Shown piece by piece: positions 25,221-34,168 of a stretch of 64,000 nucleotides of DNA. Position 1 is the first letter of the stretch, and each line of letters starts with the position of its first letter. Under the pieces are notes generated by a model. The model saw nothing but the letters and a program-made list of their open reading frames with translations, was not told the origin of the DNA and did no database searches. Both the position numbers and the translations under genes were made by a program. Source of the DNA: Flammeovirgaceae bacterium 311 (GTDB taxonomy: Bacteria > Bacteroidota > Bacteroidia > Cytophagales > Cyclobacteriaceae); contig CP004371.1 of the NCBI GenBank assembly GCA_000597885.1, positions 5,720,001 to 5,784,000 of the forward strand. Reading direction: 5' to 3'.

Positions 25221-26825
25221 CTAATACATAACCGCTTTGCCAGCTCCTGATTCATTGCCCTGATAGTCTACTGCTTTCACAAGATATGTATTTTTTCTTC
25301 CGGGCTTAGCGTGCTTTACCGCAAAGCTGGTGAGCGGGGTAAAGCCAATTTTTTTATCGTTCTGGTAAATGTTGTATCCCAGTAGTTTTCTGTCGTCGCG
25401 TGCTTTTACCCAATTTAGCACCAGCATGTTATTCTTTGGTGCAGCATAAAGCCTGGCAGGTGAAGAAGGGGCTGTGGTATCTGGCTGCAGGCGTTGCACA
25501 CAGTTGATGAGGGCTCTTAGCTGGTGGTAATTGGCTTTCCAGATCTGGCCCTTCAGAGCGGTTTTTTGTTCAGGTTCTTTATCCAGACCACCCTGGTACC
25601 AGTCACCATATACATGATCGATGAGGTAGTGCTGGCAATACTCCCAGAGCTGCTGAAATTTCCCGAAGTAGTCCATTTCATCCTCCGGAAAATGGTCGGC
25701 CATGAGAAGCAGGCTGTTTAAGCCTTCGGCCTGCGACCACCAGTTTTTTCCATCTTTGATGATGCTCATGCCCGGTTTATCCGCAAAATAATAGCCTTCG
25801 TCGTAAAAGCCTCCCAGCTGGTTGTCCCAGCCGTTTCGCAGGGAGTGGTCAACCATTTTTTTGGCAACAGCCATGGTGAGGGTGTCGTTTTTCAGGCCCA
25901 GCACATGAGAAGCCTCCAGCATCAGGTAAGCAGTTTCCACATCATGCCCGAAAGATACATGGTCCAGGTATCGGTGTTTCAGGATGGCGGCTTCTGAAGA
26001 ATCGCGGAATGTAACAGGAGTCCAGTCGGGCTGGAAGAACAGCTGCATATAGCCTTCATTGTTGGTGATGGTATCGCGCACCAACACCAGCATTTCTTTC
26101 AGCCGCAGCCGCAGCAGACTGTCGGGCCACACCTGGTAAAGGTCTGTAAAGGCTTCCAGCAGGTGAATGGAGCTGTTATGGTCTTTGTAGCCCACATCGG
26201 ATGTAGAGGGAAGTTCCGGAGTTCTTTCGATTACAGCTCCGTTTCGCTGCAGGTGCTGAAAATAACCCCGGTGTTTAGGGTCGTGGCTGTAGGTCTCGAG
26301 CCAGTAGAAGGTTCTTTTTGCCAGGTTAAGCGCGCTGGTATCACCGGTGGCAATATAGTGAGCGGTGAGTGCATAAATGCCAAAGGAATTACCATAAGCC
26401 GATTTTTGTTCGCCAGCAGCACCCTTGGGGTCTCCCTGCCGGTCTACCAGGGTATAAAAACCACCATGCTGCTTATCCCACATCACATCCTTTAGAAATT
26501 TAAAGCCGTGTACAGCACCATCTTTATAGTAGTTTACCTCAGGATAGAGCACGGCTGCTTTGGCATTTGCCCATGTGTGGCGTGCCTGGGTAACGATCAT
26601 TTTATCCTGCGGGCCTGTAGGTTTAAAATCATAGGTGAAGGTGCTAAGAAATCCTCCATGCTGCCGGTCTATTGCTTTGGGATACCACTTGTTGAGCAGC
26701 TCTCTTTTAATTGAATACTCCATTTCCCTGGCAATCTTTTTCCGATCTTCCTGCTGTGCGTAGGCAGGCAAACAGGCGCTAAATACAAGGGTGAAAAGGA
26801 GTAGGAGAGCTCGAAACTGTATCAT
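25221..26825 (-). CDS. Exported AGE-family (cellobiose/mannobiose 2-epimerase-like) enzyme with fibronectin III tail
   Basis: The 534-residue protein has a signal peptide (about 1-23, SACLPAYAQ), an (alpha/alpha)6-barrel AGE domain (about 30-440) and a C-terminal fibronectin type III domain (about 450-534, with PARLYAAPKNNMLVLNWVKA and GYNIYQNDKK). AGE-type motifs include QARHTWANAKA, KDHNSSIHLLEAF and HVSFGHDVETAYLML, carrying the histidines expected for the epimerase centre. The family epimerises the reducing-end sugar of cellobiose or mannobiose, or N-acylglucosamine. Known mannobiose epimerases are mostly cytosolic and near 400 residues, so export plus FN3 is unusual. Its position next to a mannanase favours mannan oligosaccharides as substrate, by inference. 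Confidence 0.88.
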   Translation of the reverse strand: MIQFRALLLLFTLVFSACLPAYAQQEDRKKIAREMEYSIKRELLNKWYPKAIDRQHGGFLSTFTYDFKPTGPQDKMIVTQARHTWANAKAAVLYPEVNYYKDGAVHGFKFLKDVMWDKQHGGFYTLVDRQGDPKGAAGEQKSAYGNSFGIYALTAHYIATGDTSALNLAKRTFYWLETYSHDPKHRGYFQHLQRNGAVIERTPELPSTSDVGYKDHNSSIHLLEAFTDLYQVWPDSLLRLRLKEMLVLVRDTITNNEGYMQLFFQPDWTPVTFRDSSEAAILKHRYLDHVSFGHDVETAYLMLEASHVLGLKNDTLTMAVAKKMVDHSLRNGWDNQLGGFYDEGYYFADKPGMSIIKDGKNWWSQAEGLNSLLLMADHFPEDEMDYFGKFQQLWEYCQHYLIDHVYGDWYQGGLDKEPEQKTALKGQIWKANYHQLRALINCVQRLQPDTTAPSSPARLYAAPKNNMLVLNWVKARDDRKLLGYNIYQNDKKIGFTPLTSFAVKHAKPGRKNTYLVKAVDYQGNESGAGKAVMY

Positions 26826-26977
26826 GATAACATTTTTACAGATTAGTTATGGTGCAAAATAACAGATCCAAAGGCAGAACAATATATTCAAGATCTATTT
26901 TTCAGGCAATGAGCATTTAAATACGGCAGTTAGCAATGCCCAACCCTGATGACTGATTGCCGCTAAAGGCAGCTAAC

Positions 26978-27009
26978 AAAAAAATAGCACACGCGACAGG
27001 CGTGTGCTA
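26978..27009 (-). terminator. Rho-independent terminator after the GH9 gene
   Basis: A perfect 10-bp stem (TAGCACACGC / GCGTGTGCTA) with a 5-base loop is followed on the minus strand by seven T residues. It lies 60 bp after the GH9 stop codon and upstream of the epimerase gene. Confidence 0.88.
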
Positions 27010-27069
27010 ATAAAACTGCATGCTATTTAACTATAGTCCATCATAACTGAAATGCCTGCTTTAGCGTTT

Positions 27070-29616
27070 TTACTTTCCTGTTTTCTGCTGCGGTTGTTGC
27101 TGCGCCTGTTGGTTTAGCAAATGATCTGCAGCCAGTACCAGGAACATATAATTGGAGGAGCCACCCCCCAGTACATATTCTGTCTGTTGCCACAGGTAAG
27201 GCCACTCCAGCAGCTCCGGAAAGTCGGGGCGGATTAGGGCAGTGCCTGATCCTACACCACCTGGTATATAGGACCACTCATCGCGATTAGTACCATAGGC
27301 CACTGTGAGTGATTTTGAACCAACACCGGAGGCAAAAGAAGAGGTGTTGGAGCCAGGGTGAACGCCCAGCACAAAGTTCAGGGCATGCAGCATATAGTTA
27401 TTGGGGAAGATCTCCGGGTAGCCGGTGTGCAGGAAATACTGCTCAACGCCAAAATCCTGAATACCCCAGCCGGCACCCCATATATCAGGCTTGTAAGGCA
27501 TGCCATAGGGCGTTTCTTTTTCCTGGGCATCTACTTTGGCCTTATGGTTTTTAATGGCTGCCGTAATGGTATTGCGGTACTTCTTGTTGTTAATCAGCGG
27601 CAGGGTGCGGCCTACCATCCAGCCGGTTCTGTCAATATGTTCGCTGATTTGCGGAGCATTGCGCAGCAGAAAATCAGAGTACTTTTTATCTCTGGTAGAG
27701 ATCAGCAGTTCTGCAGCTGCATGCACGCGCTGCAGCGGATCCTTCTCCTTGGTTCTGTTCCAGAGCTCTTCTGCAACGCGCAGCGTTTCCTTTGCCAGCT
27801 CATCATTATATCCTTTCAGCGAGCGCGAGGCAGCCGCCAGGCAGGCAGCAACCATCAGCTCACGGCGGGGGTTGTCTTCGGTAAACACCCAGCGGTCGTC
27901 AGGAGCACCCTCAAAGCCAATTTCCGGAACAGGATTAGGCGCAGCAGAAGCTTCAAATACCTTGTTGTCGGTTTGTGTGGCAGCATCGCCCAGGAGGGTA
28001 TACTGGCGTAAATCAGGCTCAATAATACCTCGGTACAGGCGGCCAAGCGCATTATAGCCTGCTACAATGGTAAGGGCGCCATGCTCTATCTGCTGCAGTA
28101 TATCATTTTTACCATCGGGACGGTGCAGCTCGGCTACATTTTTCTCCTGGTCAATTGTTGTGTTGTCGTAATTGACACCAAATTCTTCAAAAGCCAGTGC
28201 AAGTATGCGAATCTCATCGGCCTGCGATTCAACACGCATATCGTAGTCGCCGGCATCGTGCCAGCCGCCTACTGCCAGACCCGGCACGTGCTGTCCTCCC
28301 TCATAGTTGGTAAGGGTGCCGGGGCCCTGCAGATAGCCATCGAAGTGGTTGGTGTTGGTGGGAGCCATGCGGGCATCATCCATATGGCAGAGGCCATGCC
28401 ATACCTTATAGCGGTCGTTTACACGCATGTGGCACATCTGTACGGGCAGAAAGGTTTCCAGTACCGGCTGCCATACATGGCGCTGATATATCTCTTCACT
28501 GATCTGAAAGGGGTTGGTTTCGAAATCACCATACTTGATGATGTACATGCCCGGCTTCTCTACGCCGGTAAAGTCGAACTGGTAGTAGTGATAGCGCAGA
28601 AAATTGCCCCAGTCCTTAGGGGTTACTTCCTGTACCTGCTCCAGGCCGCCAGTTTCCTTTACCCGGAACAGGGTTACAGGCAGCTTTCTGTTATCGCTTC
28701 TGTCGGTTTCGATTACCGCTACTTTTTGCTGTTTTGGGTGATAACCTACCTGCGATACCTGCACAACAGGCTCGTATTGCCAGCCTGGAATGGCATTGGG
28801 GGACACGAGCCATTCAATAGCGCCTTTTGTAGCGCCTGCAGGTACCAGCGAGCGTACTACAAACCAGCCGTTGTTGTGCTGGGCACGGCCGTCGATGAGC
28901 TGCAGTTCATTGTCTTTCAGGTTCCGGATGGTCATGGTCTGGCGCTCATCCTCCGGAACTACTACCAGGGTATTGCCTGTGGCCATGGGTTCCGTCTGAT
29001 ACTCATTTTGCTTGTCATACGCACCGGGCCCGTTTAGCTGGCGGGGGAAGATCCCGAACTCATTATCCATATAATAGCTCTTTCCGAACAGAATGCCAGG
29101 GAAAAGCTCAAAGTTAAAGCCCACTCTGCCAATCCACTCGGCAGGCAGGGGCTGGTCCAGGTCTACGATGATGCGGAAAGACTTACCCTCCGGCACCACC
29201 CGCAGGTTATAGGCAAAATCCAGGTCGGGATAAATGATCGGGTTAAATCCCTTCCTGTTTTTATCCGGATCCGGATATGCCATGCGTACACTGATCTCGC
29301 CGGTAGAGCGGTCAATCACACGCTTTCCAACTTTAGGTACGGGCTGCCATTGTCCGGGAGTGGGTTCCAGGCGTATGTCGCCATTGGTAGCCACACGCAA
29401 TCCGTTCTGGATAATGCCAACGCCACCCTGGTGACTCTCAGGGTAAAAGTCGTGGGCCAGCATTACGTTCAGGCCGGTCATTTCCAGGTACTCCTGTTCG
29501 TTGAGTGTGAGCTTTTGCTGCTGGTTTTGCGTCTGGGCATGTACAGCTAAGCCAAAATGGCTTATTACTGCACAGCTCATGAGCCATAGCATGCGTTTGT
29601 AATTTACTTTTTTCAT
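27070..29616 (-). CDS. Glycoside hydrolase family 9 (endoglucanase-type) with long N-terminal region
   Basis: The 848-residue protein has a signal peptide (about 1-27), an unassigned region of about 255 residues, a CelD-type Ig-like domain (about 285-375, starting VVQVSQVGYHPKQQ) and the GH9 catalytic barrel. The catalytic base region is GGWHDAGDYDMRV, and GVHPGSNTSSFASGVG is also typical; the proton donor is probably the Glu in QTEYVLGGGSSNY. GH9 enzymes cleave beta-1,4-glucan, glucomannan or xyloglucan. No C-terminal sorting domain is visible; it ends in a Gln-rich tail. With the neighbouring GH26 and epimerase it suits glucomannan breakdown, though it is separated from them by its own terminator. 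Confidence 0.92.
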   Translation of the reverse strand: MKKVNYKRMLWLMSCAVISHFGLAVHAQTQNQQQKLTLNEQEYLEMTGLNVMLAHDFYPESHQGGVGIIQNGLRVATNGDIRLEPTPGQWQPVPKVGKRVIDRSTGEISVRMAYPDPDKNRKGFNPIIYPDLDFAYNLRVVPEGKSFRIIVDLDQPLPAEWIGRVGFNFELFPGILFGKSYYMDNEFGIFPRQLNGPGAYDKQNEYQTEPMATGNTLVVVPEDERQTMTIRNLKDNELQLIDGRAQHNNGWFVVRSLVPAGATKGAIEWLVSPNAIPGWQYEPVVQVSQVGYHPKQQKVAVIETDRSDNRKLPVTLFRVKETGGLEQVQEVTPKDWGNFLRYHYYQFDFTGVEKPGMYIIKYGDFETNPFQISEEIYQRHVWQPVLETFLPVQMCHMRVNDRYKVWHGLCHMDDARMAPTNTNHFDGYLQGPGTLTNYEGGQHVPGLAVGGWHDAGDYDMRVESQADEIRILALAFEEFGVNYDNTTIDQEKNVAELHRPDGKNDILQQIEHGALTIVAGYNALGRLYRGIIEPDLRQYTLLGDAATQTDNKVFEASAAPNPVPEIGFEGAPDDRWVFTEDNPRRELMVAACLAAASRSLKGYNDELAKETLRVAEELWNRTKEKDPLQRVHAAAELLISTRDKKYSDFLLRNAPQISEHIDRTGWMVGRTLPLINNKKYRNTITAAIKNHKAKVDAQEKETPYGMPYKPDIWGAGWGIQDFGVEQYFLHTGYPEIFPNNYMLHALNFVLGVHPGSNTSSFASGVGSKSLTVAYGTNRDEWSYIPGGVGSGTALIRPDFPELLEWPYLWQQTEYVLGGGSSNYMFLVLAADHLLNQQAQQQPQQKTGK

Positions 29617-29908
29617 TGGTTGGTTTGGTTTAGGTTGTATAGCAGTACATTTTTTGAGGATCTGTACCCCCGGGCTCCTGATGATGCATTGTCTCGTAAC
29701 AAGACTATTTTTGAAAATGGATTTGTGACTAAAAAGCAGGAGAATAAAATCTTGCCATCTAATATATTAAAAATTCACTTTCTGAAAGCCCTGTTTTGCT
29801 GTTGTTTTTAAAATTCCTGCAGTAACCTCATTGCCCTTCCCTCCATTACCATACTATATTTTGGTTTTCAGGCTTAAGGTGCACCAGCAGATATGAATGC
29901 AGCATAAA
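29617..29908. other. Region upstream of the GH9 gene
   Basis: This stretch lies between the GH9 start and the terminator of the UbiA operon. It is AT-rich and must hold the GH9 promoter, but I see no clear consensus element and no gene. A 63-codon plus-strand frame at 29620 does not look coding. Confidence 0.4.
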
Positions 29909-29936
29909 AAAAGGCTACCGTTGCGGGTAGCCTTTT
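29909..29936 (-). terminator. Rho-independent terminator of the UbiA operon
   Basis: A perfect 11-bp stem (AAAAGGCTACC / GGTAGCCTTTT) with a 6-base loop has further T residues on the minus strand, 41 bp after the UbiA stop codon. Confidence 0.85.
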
Positions 29937-29976
29937 GCTCAAGCTTAATTAAGTATGTTTCAGGCTTTAACCTCGC

Positions 29977-30963
29977 TTATTTATTGAAGGTGTTTTGCAG
30001 GAACCAGTGCAGCGCAGGAATATCGATAAAAAGCAGCGCTACCAGCAGGGCGCCCAGCAGCATCACATATACCCTGAAATATTTTCTTCTGTAAAGTTTT
30101 TCTGGTTTCTGGGCTACAGAATCTTTCTGCAGGCCTATTTTAAGATACCAGGCAAACAGCAGGGCAAAGAACGGAAAGCTTATCAGCAGCTCAATTCTGT
30201 TTTTGATCAGGAATATTCCCAGAAAGAAAGCAGAGGTCAGTGCATAAAATACTGAAGAGATCAGCAGGCTATGCTCAGTATAGAACTGGAATGACTTTCT
30301 GTAGAGACCTGCCACTTTTGCATCGTTAATAAAGCGATATTCTGCAAATCGCTTGATACCCATCAGGAAAGCACCACCCATCCAGTAGGCTACTATAATA
30401 CTTAATGGAGGGAAAACCAAAGGCACAAAAATATACCAGCCCAGTGCCAGGCGAATAGGGTTGTTGATAGATTCAGACAAAACATCAATAAAAGGTCTGT
30501 CTTTAGATCTTAAAGGCCTTACATTATAAATGATACCCATTACCAGCAACAGCACCTCCAGCAGGAAGAAAGGCATTGAAATGTACCAGGCGAGGGCCAG
30601 GCCCAGGGTTGCCAGGAAAAGGTACTCCAGGTAAATGTAGGGAGCATATAGATTTTTTGTAACCGAAGGCCTTGCTTTCTTTACCGGGTGGAATTTGTCG
30701 AATTCAGCATCCAGCCATTCGTTAATTACATAGTTGGCAGAAGCAATAAGGCAGGTGCTGACAACGCCTACCACGATAGCTACAATCAATTCTACAGACC
30801 AAATGACATCAAAATACAGGATGGCAAATAGCATGCCTGGTATCATAAAAATATTCTTAAACCAGTGGTCAGGCCTGGCAAGCGCAATGTAATCTTTCAG
30901 GGAGGAGTTATCCTTGGGAATGGCAACTGTCTCTGCAGGAGTTTTGGGGAAATTCTGATCCAT
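29977..30963 (-). CDS. UbiA-family prenyltransferase, decaprenyl-phosphate phosphoribosyltransferase-like
   Basis: The 328-residue protein has about nine membrane helices. It shows IALARPDHWFKN (about 26-37), like the RPxxWxKN start of the mycobacterial DPPR synthase group, and the metal-binding motif NEWLDAEFDKFHPVKKARP, where the HPxKxxRP ending also matches that group rather than quinone-making UbiA. The second aspartate region near RPFIDVLSESINNPIR is weaker. The likely reaction is transfer of phosphoribose (or a related group) onto a polyprenyl phosphate in the inner membrane. It follows a HAD hydrolase gene by 30 bp; in several bacteria these two activities are fused or adjacent. Substrate assignment is an inference. 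Confidence 0.85.
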   Translation of the reverse strand: MDQNFPKTPAETVAIPKDNSSLKDYIALARPDHWFKNIFMIPGMLFAILYFDVIWSVELIVAIVVGVVSTCLIASANYVINEWLDAEFDKFHPVKKARPSVTKNLYAPYIYLEYLFLATLGLALAWYISMPFFLLEVLLLVMGIIYNVRPLRSKDRPFIDVLSESINNPIRLALGWYIFVPLVFPPLSIIVAYWMGGAFLMGIKRFAEYRFINDAKVAGLYRKSFQFYTEHSLLISSVFYALTSAFFLGIFLIKNRIELLISFPFFALLFAWYLKIGLQKDSVAQKPEKLYRRKYFRVYVMLLGALLVALLFIDIPALHWFLQNTFNK

Positions 30964-30993
30964 AATTGTGCAAGCTTTGAAAAATGATTTTGA

Positions 30994-31671
30994 TTAATTC
31001 TTGTTTTTGTTTACTGTCTTTGATAAAGCTCTATAAAAATCTGACTTCTTATCTTCGTTCGATAAAATGTAGTACTGCATGCCTATCTGGCGGGCACATT
31101 CACCGTCCAGTTCATCGCGATCGCCAATGAATAAGCACTTTTCCACAGGTAAGTTAAAATTTTTCAAAATATAATTCAAGCCGCCTGGGTTTGGCTTCAG
31201 GGAGTCGACATCCTGATCGGTAGAGGACACAACCATATCCGCTTCCAGACCCATTGCCTGAAGCTTATCTACGGCAGGATAGTCTGAATAGATGGCAATT
31301 TTTATATTTTTTTGTTTAAGTGCTTTAAAAAAGTCCCTTACACCGGTAAAGCTGCAATCATGCAGGTACTGCAGGGGAGCCTGGTACATCCACTTTTCAA
31401 TTACCTTCTTTACGTTTTCTGCGGGGGCTTTTATCTTTTTTGCGCACAGTTCATACTGCGCACTTTCTATATTCTTAACAGGGTTAAAGTTCATCAGTTC
31501 CCTTTCCTTCCTGAAAACCCTTATGATCTGTAAATCATAAGCATTCCAGGGCCTGAACATATAATGGCCTATGAGGGTACGTCCCATTTTTTTACGCAGC
31601 TTGGACTGATCATACAAGGTGCCGTCAACATCAAAAATTACCAGCTCAACATTATTCCAGTTAATGTTCAT
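30994..31671 (-). CDS. HAD-superfamily hydrolase
   Basis: The 225-residue protein has HAD motif I FDVDGTLYD (13-21; nucleophile D14, acid/base D16), motif II near IAIYSDYP, the motif III lysine around SLKPNPGGLNYIL, and motif IV IGDRDELDGECAR. A helical cap lies between motifs I and II. It has no signal, so it acts in the cytosol as a phosphatase, possibly on a sugar or lipid-linked phosphate made by the UbiA-type enzyme encoded 30 bp downstream. Eight bases separate it from the upstream membrane-protein gene, so the three are co-transcribed. Its actual substrate is unknown. Confidence 0.9.
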   Translation of the reverse strand: MNINWNNVELVIFDVDGTLYDQSKLRKKMGRTLIGHYMFRPWNAYDLQIIRVFRKERELMNFNPVKNIESAQYELCAKKIKAPAENVKKVIEKWMYQAPLQYLHDCSFTGVRDFFKALKQKNIKIAIYSDYPAVDKLQAMGLEADMVVSSTDQDVDSLKPNPGGLNYILKNFNLPVEKCLFIGDRDELDGECARQIGMQYYILSNEDKKSDFYRALSKTVNKNKN

Positions 31672-31679
31672 GAATGCAC

Positions 31680-33452
31680 TCAGTTGTTGTTTATAATGTT
31701 TTGCAGAACTCCGCTTTGGCCCATAGTTTTTAGTCTTTTCCGGGTGTAGGTATCTGCATTTGGATTGTTAATTCTAAAACCACCCCGCAACTCGCCGGTA
31801 CGGAGCTCCAGTCCTTCTACAATAAAAGGAGCACAGGGCAGGGGAGCATCCCAGCATTGTGCGCTTGAATTCGGTACCCATATTTTGATACCCTTATGAT
31901 CTACTTCGGTAAAACCCTGATGGGTTACAGTGGCCGGGTAGAGCAGGTAATTTCCGGGGTAGTTCTTGTACCACCAGGCAACATTGTAAAATGGTTTGGA
32001 GAAGAACAGCAGCAAAAACACGGCTAACATGGGCATGGTATAGGCAGGAAAACGCTTCATGAGCCTGTACAGCAGGTAGCCTATGCACAGAAGGTACAGG
32101 CCTACCGTAAAGCCCATGCCATACCGAAAGTGGGGTGCGGTAAAAAACCAGAAGAAAATTCCTGCATAAATGGTAAGCAGCAGCACCAGCACGCCAGTGG
32201 TTTGCAGCGTAATTCTTTCTTTCCTAAGCCTGATTACTAGGGCTACGGGTATAACAGCAGTCAGTAAAATAATCAGCATTACAATGATTCTTTCACTGGT
32301 GTTTAGCTCCCAGAACCAATAGGGGAGCCATTCTGCAATTGAAAGGCGATCAACATCGGTAAAGAGCATACGCCTGATCTTGGCGAAAGACCTGGTTTCT
32401 GTCAGCTCCACTTTTACCAGCTGCTCCGGAATTTTCCAGTCTACCGAAAGTACATCCAGCTCGCAAAAAGGGTAAATCAGGTAGCCAGAGAGCACTGCGC
32501 TTCTGGACATCCAGGGGATAACCAGTAAGAGTACAAAGCCAACTATGGGTAGCAGCGCTTTATAATGATGCTGTTTCAGCTGGAGGTAGAGCAGGTAAAA
32601 TGATAAGAGTGCAATAGGGGCGGCAGATAGTTTTATGATTACGGCAAATACCGAAAAAATCAGGATCAGCATATATTTCACATCAAATACCTGCAGCCGG
32701 TCCTGCTCAATTTTTTGCAGGAATAGAATGAAAACCACCCATGTGATGTAAGGAATAACCAGATCCGGAGACGGGGATACGATAAATGAAAAGAGTAAAT
32801 GCAGGGGAGCGATGGTTACTACTTTAAAAACATCGCTAAAGGCATAGTTTCCTTTTAGAATATTGCGCAGACCTTCCAGGGCAAACAATACCACTACTAC
32901 AAAAAGCAGCCCGTTGAGATCATTGAAGGGGAGGCCCAGAAAAGAAAAGCTGAAAAGGGCAGAAAGCACATGCCAGCCGGAATTAAAAGAAAACTTAAGG
33001 TGAAGGTTTCCCAGTCCGGTAATAGCCGGATAGCTTTCGATCCATTTAATGGTTTGCTGGTAGTACAGACCATCGTCGAACTTTGCCTGTGGAGATGCTG
33101 ATAAAGCCAGGCTCATGCCGATGGCAGCAAAAAGAATTATATAATTGAAAACGGATGCCTGCTGGATAGCTCTTTTGTAAGCGCGCAAATTCTTACCTAT
33201 AGCCCCGGACTTGTTAAACACATAGAGCATGGCCAGAACAAGAACCAGGATATTCGCCACCAGGCCCACCTTCATAATAAATGCCAGGCAGGTGGTAATA
33301 GCTGTCAGAATAGCAAAGCCACTGATTACATAAAGGGAAAAATGAATTCTGTCTTTTTCTCCTGTGATAAACCCTAAAAAAGTAATGAGTGCATGCCCGT
33401 ATATATAGGAAATAATCAGGGCATACAACCAAGCTAGAAGCACTAACAGCAT
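31680..33452 (-). CDS. Multi-spanning membrane protein, possible GT-C-type glycosyltransferase
   Basis: The 590-residue protein is strongly hydrophobic over its first 470 residues with roughly 12 membrane helices, then has a soluble C-terminal segment of about 100 residues facing the periplasm (from about NVAWWYKNYPGNYLLYPA). The overall layout resembles lipid-linked-sugar-dependent GT-C glycosyltransferases, and a periplasmic loop between early helices has ASPQAKFDDGLYYQQTIKWI, where acidic residues could be catalytic. I also recall similar uncharacterised LIC_10190-type membrane proteins. It is the first gene of an operon with a HAD phosphatase and a DPPR-synthase-like enzyme, which would supply a polyprenyl-phosphate pentose donor. 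The function is inferred. Confidence 0.75.
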   Translation of the reverse strand: MLLVLLAWLYALIISYIYGHALITFLGFITGEKDRIHFSLYVISGFAILTAITTCLAFIMKVGLVANILVLVLAMLYVFNKSGAIGKNLRAYKRAIQQASVFNYIILFAAIGMSLALSASPQAKFDDGLYYQQTIKWIESYPAITGLGNLHLKFSFNSGWHVLSALFSFSFLGLPFNDLNGLLFVVVVLFALEGLRNILKGNYAFSDVFKVVTIAPLHLLFSFIVSPSPDLVIPYITWVVFILFLQKIEQDRLQVFDVKYMLILIFSVFAVIIKLSAAPIALLSFYLLYLQLKQHHYKALLPIVGFVLLLVIPWMSRSAVLSGYLIYPFCELDVLSVDWKIPEQLVKVELTETRSFAKIRRMLFTDVDRLSIAEWLPYWFWELNTSERIIVMLIILLTAVIPVALVIRLRKERITLQTTGVLVLLLTIYAGIFFWFFTAPHFRYGMGFTVGLYLLCIGYLLYRLMKRFPAYTMPMLAVFLLLFFSKPFYNVAWWYKNYPGNYLLYPATVTHQGFTEVDHKGIKIWVPNSSAQCWDAPLPCAPFIVEGLELRTGELRGGFRINNPNADTYTRKRLKTMGQSGVLQNIINNN

Positions 33453-34168
33453 AAAAAATTAAAGGAAGTACAGTTAAAAATTGCTAAAAGCAAAGCTTGT
33501 ATTCATGCAAATATAAAGGAATAATTAGAAAGACTAATGCAAAGTTTAACTTAATGTATAAATAATGCAATATATTCTATTTCTGTAATTTGTTATTTAA
33601 TTTATGGATTTCAGCGCTGCAATGTTCAGCAGTAATAATCGGTGTATATTTTTTCTGTGCAGCATAAACAAGTACTATCACAAGCTTATTTTTCTCTTGG
33701 TCATAACAACAGCGATTTTTTAAAAAAAATACCAATAACGTGAGCTATGCTTTAATCAACTGCTATCAAGCAGAAAAAGAGCATCAGCAAGGGTATATGT
33801 ATAATGATTGATTACAGCTCAACAATAGCTTTAAACGAAAGATGGTGTTGCGGGTTTAGCGAAAGTGGCATTTATTAAAAAGTTTTATTGTAGCCGGCTG
33901 TTAGCCATGGCAGTTACCGCTAACACAGCCACAGATACAGGATCGGCGGCATGCACACGGGGGCTAACCCTCTTGCTATAGTAATGTAGAGATCGATACC
34001 AATCCGCACGGGCTTTTATCACCCCTGTTCCAGCCCGTATGTAAAAAAAAGCTGTGAGGATAGTGGGGCAGATTGGGTCGTTAGGGGTCCTGTAAAGGAT
34101 AAGTCTTAAGATAAACTTCAACACCTGCAGGCTTTTCTCAGTCTCGGTTTCTGACCATCTGATATGAT
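33453..34168. other. Divergent intergenic region, 716 bp
   Basis: The region lies between divergent genes and is AT-rich near both. It contains a spaced inverted repeat ACGGGCT / AGCCCGT at 34008-34038 and an 79-codon reverse frame at 33885-34124 whose predicted protein resembles nothing I know. Its length and patchy composition suggest remains of a lost gene, but no family could be named. Confidence 0.35.

Noticed and set aside
28081-29037. 318-codon plus-strand frame antisense to the GH9 gene
   Set aside because: It is a shadow of the GH9 coding sequence, which has full family similarity.
33885-34124. 79-codon reverse frame in the 716-bp gap
   Set aside because: No recognisable domain, and composition unlike neighbouring genes; left as unexplained intergenic DNA.
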